From Certhia americana (taxonomy: Eukaryota > Chordata > Aves > Passeriformes > Certhiidae), in contig CM031858.1 in assembly GCA_018697195.1 (NCBI GenBank), positions 87,387,277 through 87,451,276 on the forward strand: DNA of 64,000 nucleotides, in the 5' to 3' direction. A program made the position numbers and the translations under genes. Below the pieces are notes generated by a model. That model saw only the letters and a list, made by a program, of their open reading frames with translations, was not told the DNA's origin and made no database searches. Positions 52,015-64,000 of this stretch are shown piece after piece (position 1 is the stretch's first letter; every line of letters begins with the position of its first letter).

Positions 52015-52620
52015 AACAAAATGTTAGAGAGAAGCACTACAGAAAGGCACCTGGGGGTCCTGGTCAATGGCAAGTTGACCATGAGTCAGCAGTGCCCTGG
52101 CAGCCAGGAGGGACAGGCATGTCCTGGGTGCACCAGGCACAGCATTGCCAGCAGGACAAGGGAGGGGACTGTCCCACTCTGCTCTGCACTGCGGCAGCCT
52201 CACCTCAAGTGCTGGGGCAATTCTGGGGCCACAATATGAAAAACACATTAAACTATTAGAGAGTATCCAAAGGAGGGCAACAAAGATGGTGAAGGGCCTT
52301 GAGGGGAAGCCTTATGAGGAGTGACAGAGGTAATTTGGTCTGTTTAGCCTGAAGAAGATTAGATTGAGGGGAGACCTCATTGTCTTCAACATCCTTACGA
52401 GGGGGAGTGGAGGGGCAGGAACCAATATCTTCACTCTTGTGACCAGGGACAGGACTCCAGGGAATGGCATGAAGCTGAGTCAAGGGAGGTTTGGGCTGGA
52501 TATCAGGGAAAGGTTTTTCACCTAGAGGGTGACTCTTGGGGGATGGCCCTGTGCTGGTCTCAGAGTTGCACTTAATCTTTGTGGGTCCCTTCCAACTCAG
52601 GAAGTTTTCATGATTTCATG
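52015..52620 (+). mobile_element. CR1 LINE, 3' portion, plus orientation
   Basis: Reads in the sense direction through 'cacctgggggtcctggtcaa', 'accatgagtcagcagtgccc', 'attgccagcaggacaaggga', 'aaaggagggcaacaaagatg' and 'tatgaggagtgac'. It continues with 'gcctgaagaagattagattg' and 'gggctggatatcagg', and ends with 'gtcccttccaactcaggaag' and a decayed terminal repeat. It includes the end of ORF2 and the 3' UTR. A deletion before the tail shortens the UTR. Stops and indels show it is inactive. Confidence 0.88.
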
Positions 52621-53564
52621 GGCTTCATTATGGAGAATAGTAGAGAAATAACAAAACTTGAAAGTGAATTGCTTTCTCTCCTCCTTGCTAAGTTGCCCAA
52701 CAGAAAATTGAGAGGCTGGGTACAATGGGCTGGAGTTCAGGAACAGTTAAGCCAGGTGGTTAATAACAGGAGCTCATTCCAGCCTCCAGCAGGTACCAGC
52801 CCTCTGCTTTGCATGTGCTGCTGAGATCCTCAGCACCTCCACCTTCATGCTCCCCCAAGCAACACAAGACACACCAACCTGCCTCATTCATCTTCTTGCC
52901 TACACCCCATCAGTTTCAGTTATCTTTATCTCATCAAGATACAACCTCAAAATGCAGTAAGAACAGGTCACTTTCAAGGAGATTTAAATGTCAGTTACTC
53001 AAATTTCACCCTTGCCTAGATTTACACAGAGTACAGAGGAAGTTTTCCTAATTTAAAAAATAAATCTGAACTTCCTAAAATTCAAATGTCAGAAAAATAC
53101 CAGTTGGAAGGATGAGATTGTGAATGGGAAAACTCCAGCCTAACTAATCATCCATTGCAGATAAAAGTGAAGTTGTCATAAAACACCTCACGGGGTGTCA
53201 TTAGATTCAACTTGGTTGTGTCTATTTTAGGGCTAAGGTTTCAAGGAACCTGCACTCATATAGACAGTAGCTTGTAACCCTGTTTACTGCTTGCATGTTA
53301 CCATCCAAGGCCTGGGGACATGCACATTCTTTTTCTATTCACACTGGATGGAATCCACAGGAGACTGAAAAGCTGCTGGAGGAAGCTCTCCCCCAACTGA
53401 GGGACAGCACCAAGCACCTGCACAGAGTTATGGAGAACAGCACGAGTGCCCTGGTGCAGGAATAGCCAGTATCCACCCACAGCACTGTTGCTCTCCATCT
53501 ATCAAAGAGGAATGCTCACACTGAACAGAAATTAGTTGGTAGCTATGTATGTGTGTGTCAGTTA

Positions 53565-53598
53565 TAATCTATTAATTCCTATTAATCTATTAATTCCT
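53565..53598. repeat. Two 16-bp direct repeats, 18-bp period
   Basis: The word 'taatctattaattcct' occurs at 53565-53580 and again, identical, at 53583-53598. It is a small, unmutated local duplication. Confidence 0.9.
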
Positions 53599-55212
53599 CA
53601 AGATGAACAGTCAAATACTGAGGGTTTGTTCAGTGTTTGGTTAGTTTTTAAAAGAAAACCAACTCTTGGCCAAATTCTCATTCAATAAACAACAAAACAA
53701 GTATGTACATAACATTCTCACTACCTCTCTGCTGTAGGCACTCACAGCCTGAATTGGTAGTAGTGGTTGTAGTGCAGGCATTGCTCCTACAGCTTAACAA
53801 CCATCCAGCTCCACGAAGAACTGATATTCAATTTTGCTTTAGCCCACCCTGTCGGATTCTTTACTCATAGCTAGAGTAATTGCTGCTCCAAATTGAAAAT
53901 GAATCTTATCTTCCCAAGATATCTATTCTACCCTTTTCTCCCAAACCCCCACATCTCTCTGGCACACAGACAATATGGTTGAACTCTGCAATTCAAAAAA
54001 AGCTTATGAAATGGGCTCTAGGGTTTGTTTTGTGGAAGTGGATCAAAAGGGTGGAGTAAAAGACATTTAGAAAATTGTTAGCTTCCACTTCCTTTCAGAA
54101 GTCACAGGGCCGTAAAAAATAATCTTGAGACCTCACTACTTACCCAGTGATAGGACCAGTGCTCCAGGACAATGATATACATCTTTGCAAGGCAGGACAA
54201 GCCACAGGAAATCTACCTTCTGCCAAAGGACATGTAATAAATATATTTTTACAGGGTTTCAGAGTAGGAAGTAAAGCACAAAGAAGAAAGTGTCAATGCA
54301 ACATGCTGTTCAGCTCTGGGAAGCAAAAGGCAACCAGCTAAAAAGATAATATCTCTACAATAATGATGTGCTGGAGTGCCCTGCTCTCTGTTGAAAGAAT
54401 ACCCACTTAAGAGCTCACCCCGGGTGTTCTGCCCTCATCAGTACTTGTTTACAGGGTTCAGTAATCATAATGTTTAATGGAAGAAAACAACATTTTTCAG
54501 AAATGTTTGAAATTATTTCCCCAAAGAACTGTTTCCAGTCTGGGGAGGATGCTATGTATGGCTGCCCAGCGTGCACTACAGACCTACATAAAGGCCTCTG
54601 ACCCCTCTGCTCATGGCACCTACACAAATGGGGTAGTGGGGCTCGAATCTACCTCTGCCACAGTGCCTCACACATTTTCCCACTCTGAGAAACAGCATAT
54701 TGCCCAAAGACACTTCAGGCATATTGGAGACTAAAATGGGACTCCATCTAATGACTTTTGCCCTACTGCTTTCGGAACAAATAGACCACACCTACAGACT
54801 TGTATATGCTGTAAGTCTGTGTGCAGGCACTGCTCCAGCCACCTCTCTACACCTTGCCAGAAAGTGAAGCTGCTGTTTAGGGAATAGTGTTGGAAAATGT
54901 GCTGGCTACCAGAATCCCTAACATTGGAATCAAGGTTTAGTGATTCATTCTCTACATGAGAGAGAAACCCCAACCTGTTACCATAGTTATGTTAGCTGGA
55001 GTGACAGAAACCTGGGACTGCTAGGCATGGAACACTTGCTGTGTTCTCCTAAAACCATGGCCTGTGACACAATGAAAGTTGATCCATGTTTGAATAAGGA
55101 TTAGAGAAATAACCTTTCCTCTTGCATTCCATGTTCAACTTCAACATTCTTTGATATGTTACTGGTGGTGTCCCAAGAGCACAGCTAATCACCTCAGAGC
55201 CAACAGTGTGTG

Positions 55213-55266
55213 TTTTACCTGCCAGTAAGGGTTAAATTCTTTTACCTGCCAGTAAGGGCTAAATTC
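55213..55266. repeat. Tandem duplication, two 27-bp units
   Basis: Units 55213-55239 and 55240-55266 ('ttttacctgccagtaagg...aaattc') differ at one base. The low divergence suggests a fairly recent replication slippage event. Confidence 0.93.
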
Positions 55267-56030
55267 TATTTCCATTTTGGTCAAGTGGTGGCATGTAAAT
55301 GCAATACATTTCTGTCTCAAAACTAACTCATCATTGCACTTTGCAGTAGTTAGCACACTAGGTGAAGAGACCAGACCTACATGGCCCACGAAGATTAAAC
55401 TAATTTCAGTTTCTAAGAAATTTCCTTAAACTTCCACCTCTCACATGCTTAAGCATGCTTGCACATTTATGTATGACAGTCACTTTTTCTAGTTAATCTT
55501 CTTCCACAGCTCTATCAAAAGGACATCTCTTACCAGTACTACACCTACACTGTTAGATAAAAAGGGACTAATAGTGTGTGAAAGAATTATCATTAGTGCA
55601 AGAAGGGTATCATATTTTGATTTTTTAGACAATTTCACACACGGAGCAGCACAATAGCTGGCAGCTAAATCTATCCAGGAGTGCTACTTGAGGGCTTTCA
55701 GTTAAATAAAGAGGTCCTCAAGAGTTTTGAAGGTCTCCCCCAGCAGCATCAGAGAGGTACTGATGAGATCTGAGCAGCCAGAACCAAAAAAGAAAGGCCG
55801 AAAGAGGACACAACAGTCAGAAAATACATCAGCCAGTAAAGAAATATACTGGTGTTGTAGGTTCACCTTACCTGCAAAATCACTGCAGACAGTATTTTAA
55901 AAAACCACAGAGCCACCTGACCCATGTCAAGTGCTGTTTCTTCCAAAAGATTGTCAAAAGACAGGAAGACAGGTCACAGCATTGCACATATATTCATCTT
56001 TCTTTCCAGAAAGTTTGATTTAATAGGAAA

Positions 56031-56079
56031 AAAAAAAAACAAAACCAAATAACTAACCAAACCCAAAAAACCCCACATA
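56031..56079. repeat. A/C-rich low-complexity stretch
   Basis: A12 followed by caaa, ccaaa and cccaaaaaacccc motifs. Confidence 0.8.
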
Positions 56080-59000
56080 TTTTAGATTGTAAAGAAAATT
56101 TCTAAGAACTGCCACATTTTAACCAAATTTATTTCTATGGTCCTTAACCATAAATTAGACTATTGACCATTGTAGCAATGATTTTTATCTAGCCCAAAAC
56201 ATTCCTGGAAGACAGGAATACATGGTGGTGGCTTTGTATTTAGTTTTTAATCTATCAATTAAGCTACAAGGTGTCTGTGAAAACTCAGAAGTTACATTTT
56301 GACTTACAGGTACAAATTGCTTAAACACGTCACAACAGTTCCAGTACATTCATAAGTGCTCTCAGGTAGACATCATTTAGAGATGAAGTTAATTCTCTAA
56401 TTTTCCTTCAGCCAAAAGCAAGAAAGTGGGAAAAAGCAGCATGTCTTCATGGATGATTGGTGAGTGGCTATCTAAGGGTTGTTGTAGTTGAATTGCAAAA
56501 GCTTAGACTTGAATTTACACATGATAATTGAGAAAGTAAACAATATTGATTGTAGTATCTTCTAGTATCTTCTTTCCATGGAAGGCCAGAGAGAAGCAAG
56601 ACTTGAAATGTTCTAACCAAATTACCCTTGAGACATGACTTTACCATCATTATTCTGTCATGATAGTGGGAAAATCAGAGTCACCCCAAGGCATATTATA
56701 GAAAAAGCTAGTCATGCAATACAGATATTTCTATCAACTCTAGTTACAGCACTCATGCACACAATTTTTTACAGCCACATTATCTCATCAACCCCCCAAT
56801 CCACACCAGAATTGTCCAAAAAATTTTAGCAACCGTACAAAAACATCTACAGAGAGCATGTTCAAAAATTGATGCCTCACCTGTCAAATTTGCCAAGCCT
56901 CAGAAATATATACTTATTCACATGCCTTAAAATATGTATAATAAGTCAGTAATCAGTGTCCCTCATTCTGACCTTGGAAGGAAGCCAGTAGTGTCACAGA
57001 GCATTATTTTTAAGGCAATTAAGCCTTATATAGATGTGCGTAAGCAACTTTCTTGTGAAGCAAGTATTTTTGTCTTCTTCTTTTTCTCTTTGGAAAAAAC
57101 CCAGAAAATTTAAGACAAACTTCTCAGAGAAAGTTGAAACAGTCTTCCCTGATCATGCCAAATCTTTTGTCTAAATTAAATAGTGTCCTAATCTAAATCA
57201 AGGGTGAAGAAATAAATAAACAGCTTTTGAGTTATCCACCATGTAAGAAGATATACAAGAGCAATGTTTGTGAAGGTGAAATTGAGATGAATTTATTTAG
57301 TGTTCCTGAAACCTTTTGATAATGATTCTCACAGAAGCTTTATTTAGAAAACTCAGTCAGTCAAACCTCCTCTCATTAGCTCAGAGCATGGTAAAAAAAG
57401 CAGGAGACTAACAGAAACCAAACAAGTAAAACTGAACTTGAGCCAAGTCATAGCAAAGCACAGCAGGGTGCTTGCAGGCACAAGAAGGAGTTCATATACT
57501 TATTAGTGACTCACAAAGAACACCAAAATACATTTCTTGGTGACATTAATGTTTTCTAGTTGCTAAACACTGTAAGAAGTTTTGGGAAAAAATAATCCCC
57601 CATGTTAAATAAAAGAATGGAGACACAAAATGGCAGAAAAACTTGCTTTCTTGTACATTTATAGTAAAGGGAGCACTAACAAAGAACATGCATTCTTCTC
57701 ACATGTGTTAGTACACTTGGAATCATATGGCAATATTCAAGAGTTGACTGAGATAGCAGTGGTAGGTCAAGAAGAACATATCAGTAAGAACTGTGGGAAA
57801 AATTTGCAGCAGCTGAGCACAAGCCCAGCCTGAAAGCCACTGGGATGCTTGGCTTGGATAAATGCACAGTTGGATAAATGAAATACCAGAAACAGCAATG
57901 TGAGCAAGGAAAGGGTTGTAACAAAATGTGTTTGGAGGGTTTGTCATCTCCTCACTAGGAGAATGAGGTAAAACATGGGAGTAAATGGCAAAGGTGAACA
58001 AGTACTGCTTTTAACACTTACGGGCTGACTGAATTAGAACAGGACCATACCTACTTGGTACACACAGGACAAGGGCAATGAACAGTCTGAGGAAGTATGG
58101 CAGGAGAAAATGAAGCCTCTGACTGAGCACTGTAAGGATTGAACATCAGGAATGGTGCTTGCATTGGGAGCTGCTGGTGTTGTGTTCAACAGGAAATGTG
58201 TTGTGAGAAACACATTAGGGCTCTACAAACTTTCAAGACAAAAAAAAAGCCAAGCAAGAGAAAAGCAAGTCACTACTATCCGGAGTCCCAAGAAATGCCA
58301 CCAAGTCAGGTAAATTATAAATTATACTGTGCACAACTTTCAGAGGAAACAGCAGTTATTTAGAAAAAAATATAAAAAAACCAACCCAAAACAAAAAACA
58401 CCCAGACAACTAGAGTACCCTGCAGAGTTGCCATACAAAGGGACATGTCTGAAGAATCAGGTGACAGCCCAAGATAAAAAAAATAGAGCACCCTCAGACT
58501 CTAAAAGGTCTCAAAAAAAAACAACAGCCTGATCTTTTGACTTTGTAATCAAAGAGAAAAAAGGAAAGCCTAAACGTTTCAAGAAAAAGCATACAAGCCA
58601 TGCACAAACTGGCTGTAATATGATTTATTTAAGAACTGCTCCCTATAATATCTGATTTTATTAATTTCAATGTTGTTCATAAATTCTCATTATTTTCACT
58701 TCTAATCATACTTTCAAAACTTTTTTCTTTTTTTTCAGTTGGTGATTAAAAAAAAAAAGCCAACCGCTGTGACATAACAATCACAAGAATGGGGAACAAT
58801 GCCTGCCATAGGAATGGAAGAAGTGTAATTGCTTGAGCTATATTTTACCTTATTGACGTTTTACTTTTACCTTCCATCTGTTACATTCTACTTCCATGAC
58901 TATCTCTATTTCTGTCAACTCTATTACAGGGCTTTTGTACATACCAGATATTTTTTATTATAAGGTCACAAAATCAATCTGCTTGTGTGACCTCAAAAAA

Positions 59001-59687
59001 ACAGATTCACAAACCCTCAAAGGTTTCACTCATCCCAAGCTACTGCTGCCTTTTAAAAGGTGTACAAAATGTCATCTCAAAGCATTCCTCAAGGCATCGA
59101 AGCCCTGTGCAAAAATGAAAAATCGAGGAACTAACCCCTTGCAATTGTGGATACAACCCTGCAGGCAAGCACAAACCCTAACTCACACAACCTTTTCTTC
59201 TTCCACTCCTGTCAGCATCTTTTGTATATTCCAAGTTGGATTGAGTGCTTGTTAATGAATCCACAATACCTTTTCTCTCCTCTTTTTCCCACCATCGACA
59301 CAGCAGCATCCAGTCCTCTGTGCTTACTGAAATGCACTTAAATAGAAGAATTGCAAAAGGCAAGTTCTTTTTTATCAAGAGACTTTCTAGTAATGGTCAG
59401 TTATGCTGTTGTCAAAGATATGAAATACCTGCCTCCCTAAGAAGATTGGCATATATCTCTACCCAGACTATTCATGCTTAACTCCTGTTTGAAGGTTGAC
59501 ATTTATTCTTTCCCTCCCTCTCAAAACATATCAAAGGTAACTGATTTAAAACCCATGATCAGTCTTCCTCTTTTCTCTACCCTCCTCCTGAAATATTCAG
59601 GAACCTGAAAGTTGAGAGATTTGCCATACTGAAACTTTCTGTATACAAAAACTGGTTTATACTTTACTCAAAATCATCTGCATATCA

Positions 59688-59741
59688 CATATATATCATT
59701 ATATATATATTATATATATATTATATATATCATTATATATT
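59688..59741. repeat. (AT)n-rich imperfect microsatellite
   Basis: Alternating AT blocks interrupted by tt and by 'cat'. It is largely self-complementary and could extrude as a cruciform or form hairpins. Confidence 0.9.
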
Positions 59742-62700
59742 TCATTAAAAATGAAACATTCTATTCTGAAGGATATAAACTATCCCACAAACTTTGCCTC
59801 TGTTCTTCAGTTCTAAAGGTAAATCAAAATTTGTCTTGAATCACAAAATCCACCTCTTTTTCATTTTTCCACCTCTAAATTCTTTATTTGTGTCTTACCC
59901 TGTATCTGTTTCCTCTTTTCCAGTCTCCACACCTCTCTCATCTGGCCGACATGCTGAAGATAATCACAAATTGTCCCCTGTCACTGCTGCCGTGTCACTT
60001 AATCCCTTAACTCCATTATCAGAGTGACTCTACAATACGCTGGGCCTTAACTACTCATTCAAAGCTCTCCAGTTACACCAGCAGTGTACCAAAACCCACC
60101 TTTCAGAAATCGTCTTACTCCACTGCATTCACGTTTTACTTTCCCCTTTCAGCCACAATTCCCTGGGGTCTTCCCAGATGCGCTGTTGGGCATTGCTCCC
60201 ACCAAGCTCCAGTTTCCTCAGATCCTACACAGTCAGACTCTTTTAAGTCATCTTTATCTGAATAGGGGCCCTCACAGCACCTGGCACATCAGTAGGTTTG
60301 GAATGCAAAGCAAAGGGGAGGGGTGTGGAACTAAACTAAAGAGCCCATGTTCAGGGAACTGAGTATCAGCAAATGAGTACTGAAGGGGGGTGAACTAAAG
60401 GAATGCTTCCAGTGACATCATCCTCCCCCTCCCCAAATGGATCATCACCTTGTTCCAACAGCACAGGGAAGACTGCACAGGCCTCAGGGGCAGCGCTCAT
60501 CTTGCATCTGAAAAATGTGAAGCACGTCTGGACTACAGTAGAAGATGAGAGGGGACAGAAAAAAAGATGTATTTTTATTTGGCTCTAATTTAAGTATCAT
60601 TAGATCAAATTAAAACACAGATCCAAATAAACATGATAAGTTGAGAAGTCACTCTTTCTCATAAGAAAGTCTGCCACTGATCACTTGTCTTCCCCTCCTT
60701 GCTAGGACCTCTCTCCTCAGCACATGTTTCAAACATGCTTGTTATCCCAGTATCCTGGCATGAACACAGTATGCAACGAACCTGATCCCCATGGCTGATG
60801 TGGAAGAATCTGGGCTGCTGAACAAGTAAACCTGAGGCAAGGTCCATCCATAATACCTAATTTTTGCCACACAGCATCAGAGCAGTGGCAGACTGGACCT
60901 TCAGACTGGAAAGGTCTGGGGCTGCTGGTGGCACAGACCTGCGGTCTCTGGGCACGTTACTCTCCTGCAGAGCAGCACCCTTGCAGCCCCCAGCCACAGA
61001 GCCAGAGCCCCTCTGGCAAGCAGCCTTTGCAGCCCTGAGTTCATACACGGGCTAACATGGCCTGCTTGCCCTCCCAGATGAGCTCAGGAAGCTCACACAC
61101 GAGCAGAAGCAGCAGCTCTTCTCCTGTCAAGGGCAGAATCACCCCAAGAGCAGCAGCACTTCCAGGCTCCAGGGGAAGTAGCCGAACACTTTAGATGTGG
61201 CAGCACAAAACGTCAGAAACACAGCTGATCACAGAGGTTGCTGTTTGGCTAAATATTCTCTTTATTCACATTCACTGCTGTGCAAAATCAGTTCTCCCTG
61301 CCTTAAGCTCTTTTATCAAGTGTTTCCCTAAGGAAATATTTCTTGTTATCCAAATCAATATCCACTGAAGTGGATTTAAGAACCTTAAAGGCCTGGATGC
61401 CTGCTATTAACATCAACTTAGCTAGTCTGTTAAACACAGGCTTTCAGTGGTGAGTCATTTGCTATAGTCTATGTGCCATGGGCAGTGAATTGTTTTTTCA
61501 CCAGAATATTCTGTACCAGCTTCTAGAAGGCATCACTGGATTGTCACTGCTTGTGGCAGTGATTGTTTTATTAGAAAATAAAATGTTTTCCTGAAAACAC
61601 TAGGTTTCTTCCTCCTATCCTATATCATCACCCTGAGACCTCTATCTGCTTGTGAGATGTTGCCATGAGCAAATCATGCCCACTGCCGATTGGACGATCA
61701 CGAAGAATTAAGAAGAGAAAAGAAAGTCACAAATGCTTTACATAAGGTAAATATCACATTTCTTCACATTTCAAATAAAGAAATACCTCACAGTTTTATG
61801 AAAATGTGCAGTTATTTTCTTGGGAAGCTTCTGCTCATGTGACAAACTGTATTTGTGTCTGCATTTTCTCAAAAAGTGAACAACTATGTATACTTATGTA
61901 ATAACAACCAACATGACTCATACCTACCTCTTAAATGGTTTTTCATCATGTGCATTCTCTTTCAACCCATTCATGCATCTTTCTTCACTGCTGAGAAGGC
62001 CTAGTCACAGAGGGCTTGACCTCCTGAAAGGAAAACACTCCTGGCTGCTACTGATTGCTCACAGTTGCAGGTGCTCAGCATTTCCCAGAACTGAGATCCT
62101 AAAGCTGTCAGCTTGAATTGATTCCAAGGAAAATATTTTCAAATTCAGATCTTATTTCCACCTTCATATACACCTCTTCCTTCACAATGTATAGGAAATC
62201 AAGGCTGTAAGACAGTAATTAACCTCACTTCACCTATTTATTCTGAGAAACTAAGTGGTCTGTCAAGATGAACATATTTAAATTGATGGACTCCTATCTG
62301 GTTTTAATCTTTTAAGACTTGCTAAGTTGTTTTTAAATGATAGATGAATTATTTACTTCAATCTTTTCCTTTCAGATGAGTACATGTATAGGAGAAACTG
62401 AAGTTTCAAAACTAAGGAGTCTGATAATCCATCCTACATGAAACATTCCAAATGTGGAATGTGTTCATTGTGTGTCACAGGTGCTGATGCAATAGAGTCT
62501 CTAACTTGGTTAAAAGTTCCAGAATTTCATGTCCTTATGTCCCATTACCTAAATCTCTCAAACTTGTACTTATTTCCTTATTTAAATCTTAGTGAATGTT
62601 TTAAAATCAAACGTGAAATAGTAATTGCACCATATCTAATTAGGGAAAATGCACCATCTTCTTTTACACTAAGAAAAAAGATGTCTTTAAAAAAGAAAAT

Positions 62701-62910
62701 CTAGTGTATTTACATAGTACAACTGTACTTTGCACTTGCATAAAAAACAACCTCAGAAGAAAGTTTAATTCTTCATGAAAGTCATATTTAACAGTAATTT
62801 TTCTTACACATCAACTTGTAAAAAATAAATTCAATCTACTCAGAAAAGTGTGACATGGAATGTTTTCAGATACTTTTTTTGGTTTTCTTTCTTGGTGTGG
62901 TTTTGGTTTT
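59742..62910. other. Anonymous non-coding sequence, partly GC-richer
   Basis: No gene recognised. A pyrimidine-rich stretch lies at 59860-60180. A GC-richer patch at 60860-61160 has short overlapping frames on both strands (60857-61055) without motifs. The stretch 61260-61600 is repeat-free, with a small 7-bp stem ('tcactgc...gcagtga') near 61542-61562. Confidence 0.45.
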
Positions 62911-62942
62911 GGGTTTTGGGGGGTTTTTTTGGGTTTTTGGGG
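62911..62942 (+). repeat. T/G-rich stretch with potential G-quadruplex
   Basis: Four G runs (62911-62913, 62918-62923, 62931-62933, 62939-62942) separated by T4, T7 and T5 meet the usual G3+ with loops of 1-7 pattern. It lies within a longer T/G low-complexity block at about 62877-62950. Confidence 0.85.
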
Positions 62943-64000
62943 TTTTTTTTACTACAGTACTGCTTTTGCACAATTTTTCAGACTGAAGAACTTTATGGTT
63001 GACGTTTCATCAGGCAGCATGTGACTCTGGTATTTCCACAATAGCAAACTACATTCTTATGCTCTAAAAATCTCAGCTCTTCATGACACTGATTCAGAGG
63101 GATGGTTACAAATAACCAGTGGGAGGCACTAGCTGTGTTCACCGAAATGGAAAAATCTGCAGATGTTTGATAAACACACAGATGTAATTATCACTTCAGA
63201 TTTTGCAGCTAAAGCTAAATAAATTCTTTACTGTCTCTGCAATGCAGGCACAAATATACAACAACTTTGTTTTATTTTGCACACAGCCCTCCAGCTGCTT
63301 GCTCATCCAATACAGAAAATTACTTCCATCATCATTTTGGATAAACATAATTCATATTGATAAAATGTTTTTTTATTTATTTCACTGCAAAGAATGAAAT
63401 AAAAAAAAATTATCTGACAACTGTCTTTCTTAGGTCTCTTGCAGCAGGAAAGGCAAGAGGAAACCAAGACAAATTAACATGCAATTCAATTGGGCTCCTC
63501 TTTCTCCTGCACCTCAGAACACCCCCTTACAGAAGGACAGGCTGAAATCCATCTTTTCTGAAGCATGGTTGAGGCCTCAAGATTATCACACACAAAGGAC
63601 ATATGTTATCAGCTCCAAGGCAGATCTCACAGGAGGTACCACACAGTTTCTAGATAACAGTATCTTGCCTTCGTGGGCTACACTGAAAGCAGCATTTAAA
63701 GAAGTCAGACTTTTGAAACTTTCACACTTTTAAAATATAACTCTTACAAAGTAAATCCAGTGGTTTCTTAACTTTTCCTGTTACAACAGAGATTAAAATG
63801 TCAAGTTCTTAGCATAAAACATTTATATTTCTGTGCTTTACTATGCATGAAAAAATTATTTTTCTCCATATCTTTTCCAGAGGTGACACCTCAGGGCTTG
63901 AACATGCAACTAAGTTGCCTGGGTCTTATGAGCACTAAAAATAGCTGATGGACTCTTGGGTTTCATAAAAATATTTTTGATGATGGTTTTCTTTCACGCC
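62943..64000. other. Anonymous AT-rich non-coding sequence
   Basis: No gene or interspersed repeat recognised to the end of the window. Short frames at 63203-63733 have no motif. Confidence 0.5.

Larger units (their letters stand above)
52621..59687. other. Anonymous non-coding sequence
   Basis: No gene recognised. The segment contains small tandem duplications (listed) and an A-rich stretch. Open frames stay below about 92 codons and those on opposite strands overlap (for example 54477-54791), which suggests chance. Confidence 0.5.

Noticed and set aside
62877..62950. Telomere-like T/G repeat
   Set aside because: No regular ttaggg units. It is irregular T/G low complexity.
1..64000. CRISPR arrays, tRNA, rRNA, bacterial operons or intact viral genes
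   Set aside because: No spaced identical repeats, cloverleaf genes, clustered long frames or reverse-transcriptase/integrase motifs were seen. The CR1 and LTR content indicates vertebrate nuclear DNA.

Overview
This window looks like intergenic or intronic DNA from a bird, probably a songbird. The most specific evidence is several degraded CR1 LINE fragments. They carry the conserved avian CR1 3' end, with wording such as 'cccttccaac' and 'ggcaacctgtgcc' and the decayed terminal 'attctatgattctatga'. There is also an LTR-like block near 5.1-5.6 kb that resembles passerine endogenous-retrovirus LTRs. Base composition is AT-rich and CpG-poor. No reading frame is longer than about 160 codons, and none of the longer ones shows a protein family I recognise. 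I found no complete gene, rRNA, tRNA or CRISPR array, and nothing suggests a bacterial, phage or viral genome.

Layout. 1-5.1 kb is anonymous AT-rich sequence with T/G-rich simple stretches. 5.1-5.6 kb is an LTR-like element on the minus strand. 5.7-19.1 kb is mostly unique sequence with a short tandem duplication, a (CA)12 microsatellite, a 22-base G run and one exon-like block on the minus strand (about 7.9-8.0 kb). 19.1-19.3 kb is a second LTR-like repeat. 20.65 kb holds a 35-base A run, and 21.4 kb an exon-like block on the plus strand. 23.3-23.5 kb is a CR1 tail abutting a perfect 40-bp inverted repeat. 26.3-27.5 kb is the longest CR1 copy (minus strand), apparently interrupted in its tail. 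35.8-36.9 kb is a GC-richer patch followed by two CR1 fragments in opposite orientations. 37.9-42.4 kb has few repeats and contains AT-rich homeodomain-like sequence typical of conserved non-coding elements, plus one more exon-like block. 42.5-47 kb carries several simple repeats. 52.0-52.6 kb is a plus-strand CR1. 53-64 kb is again mostly unique, with small tandem duplications, an AT dinucleotide stretch and a potential G-quadruplex.

No genes can be shown to work together here. If any exon-like block is real, the window would lie within one or more genes with large introns, but this cannot be proved by eye. All family assignments are from recognition of consensus wording without alignment, and element boundaries are approximate. 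I did not detect a novel biological system. The most unusual structure is the 88-nt perfect hairpin at 23421-23508.
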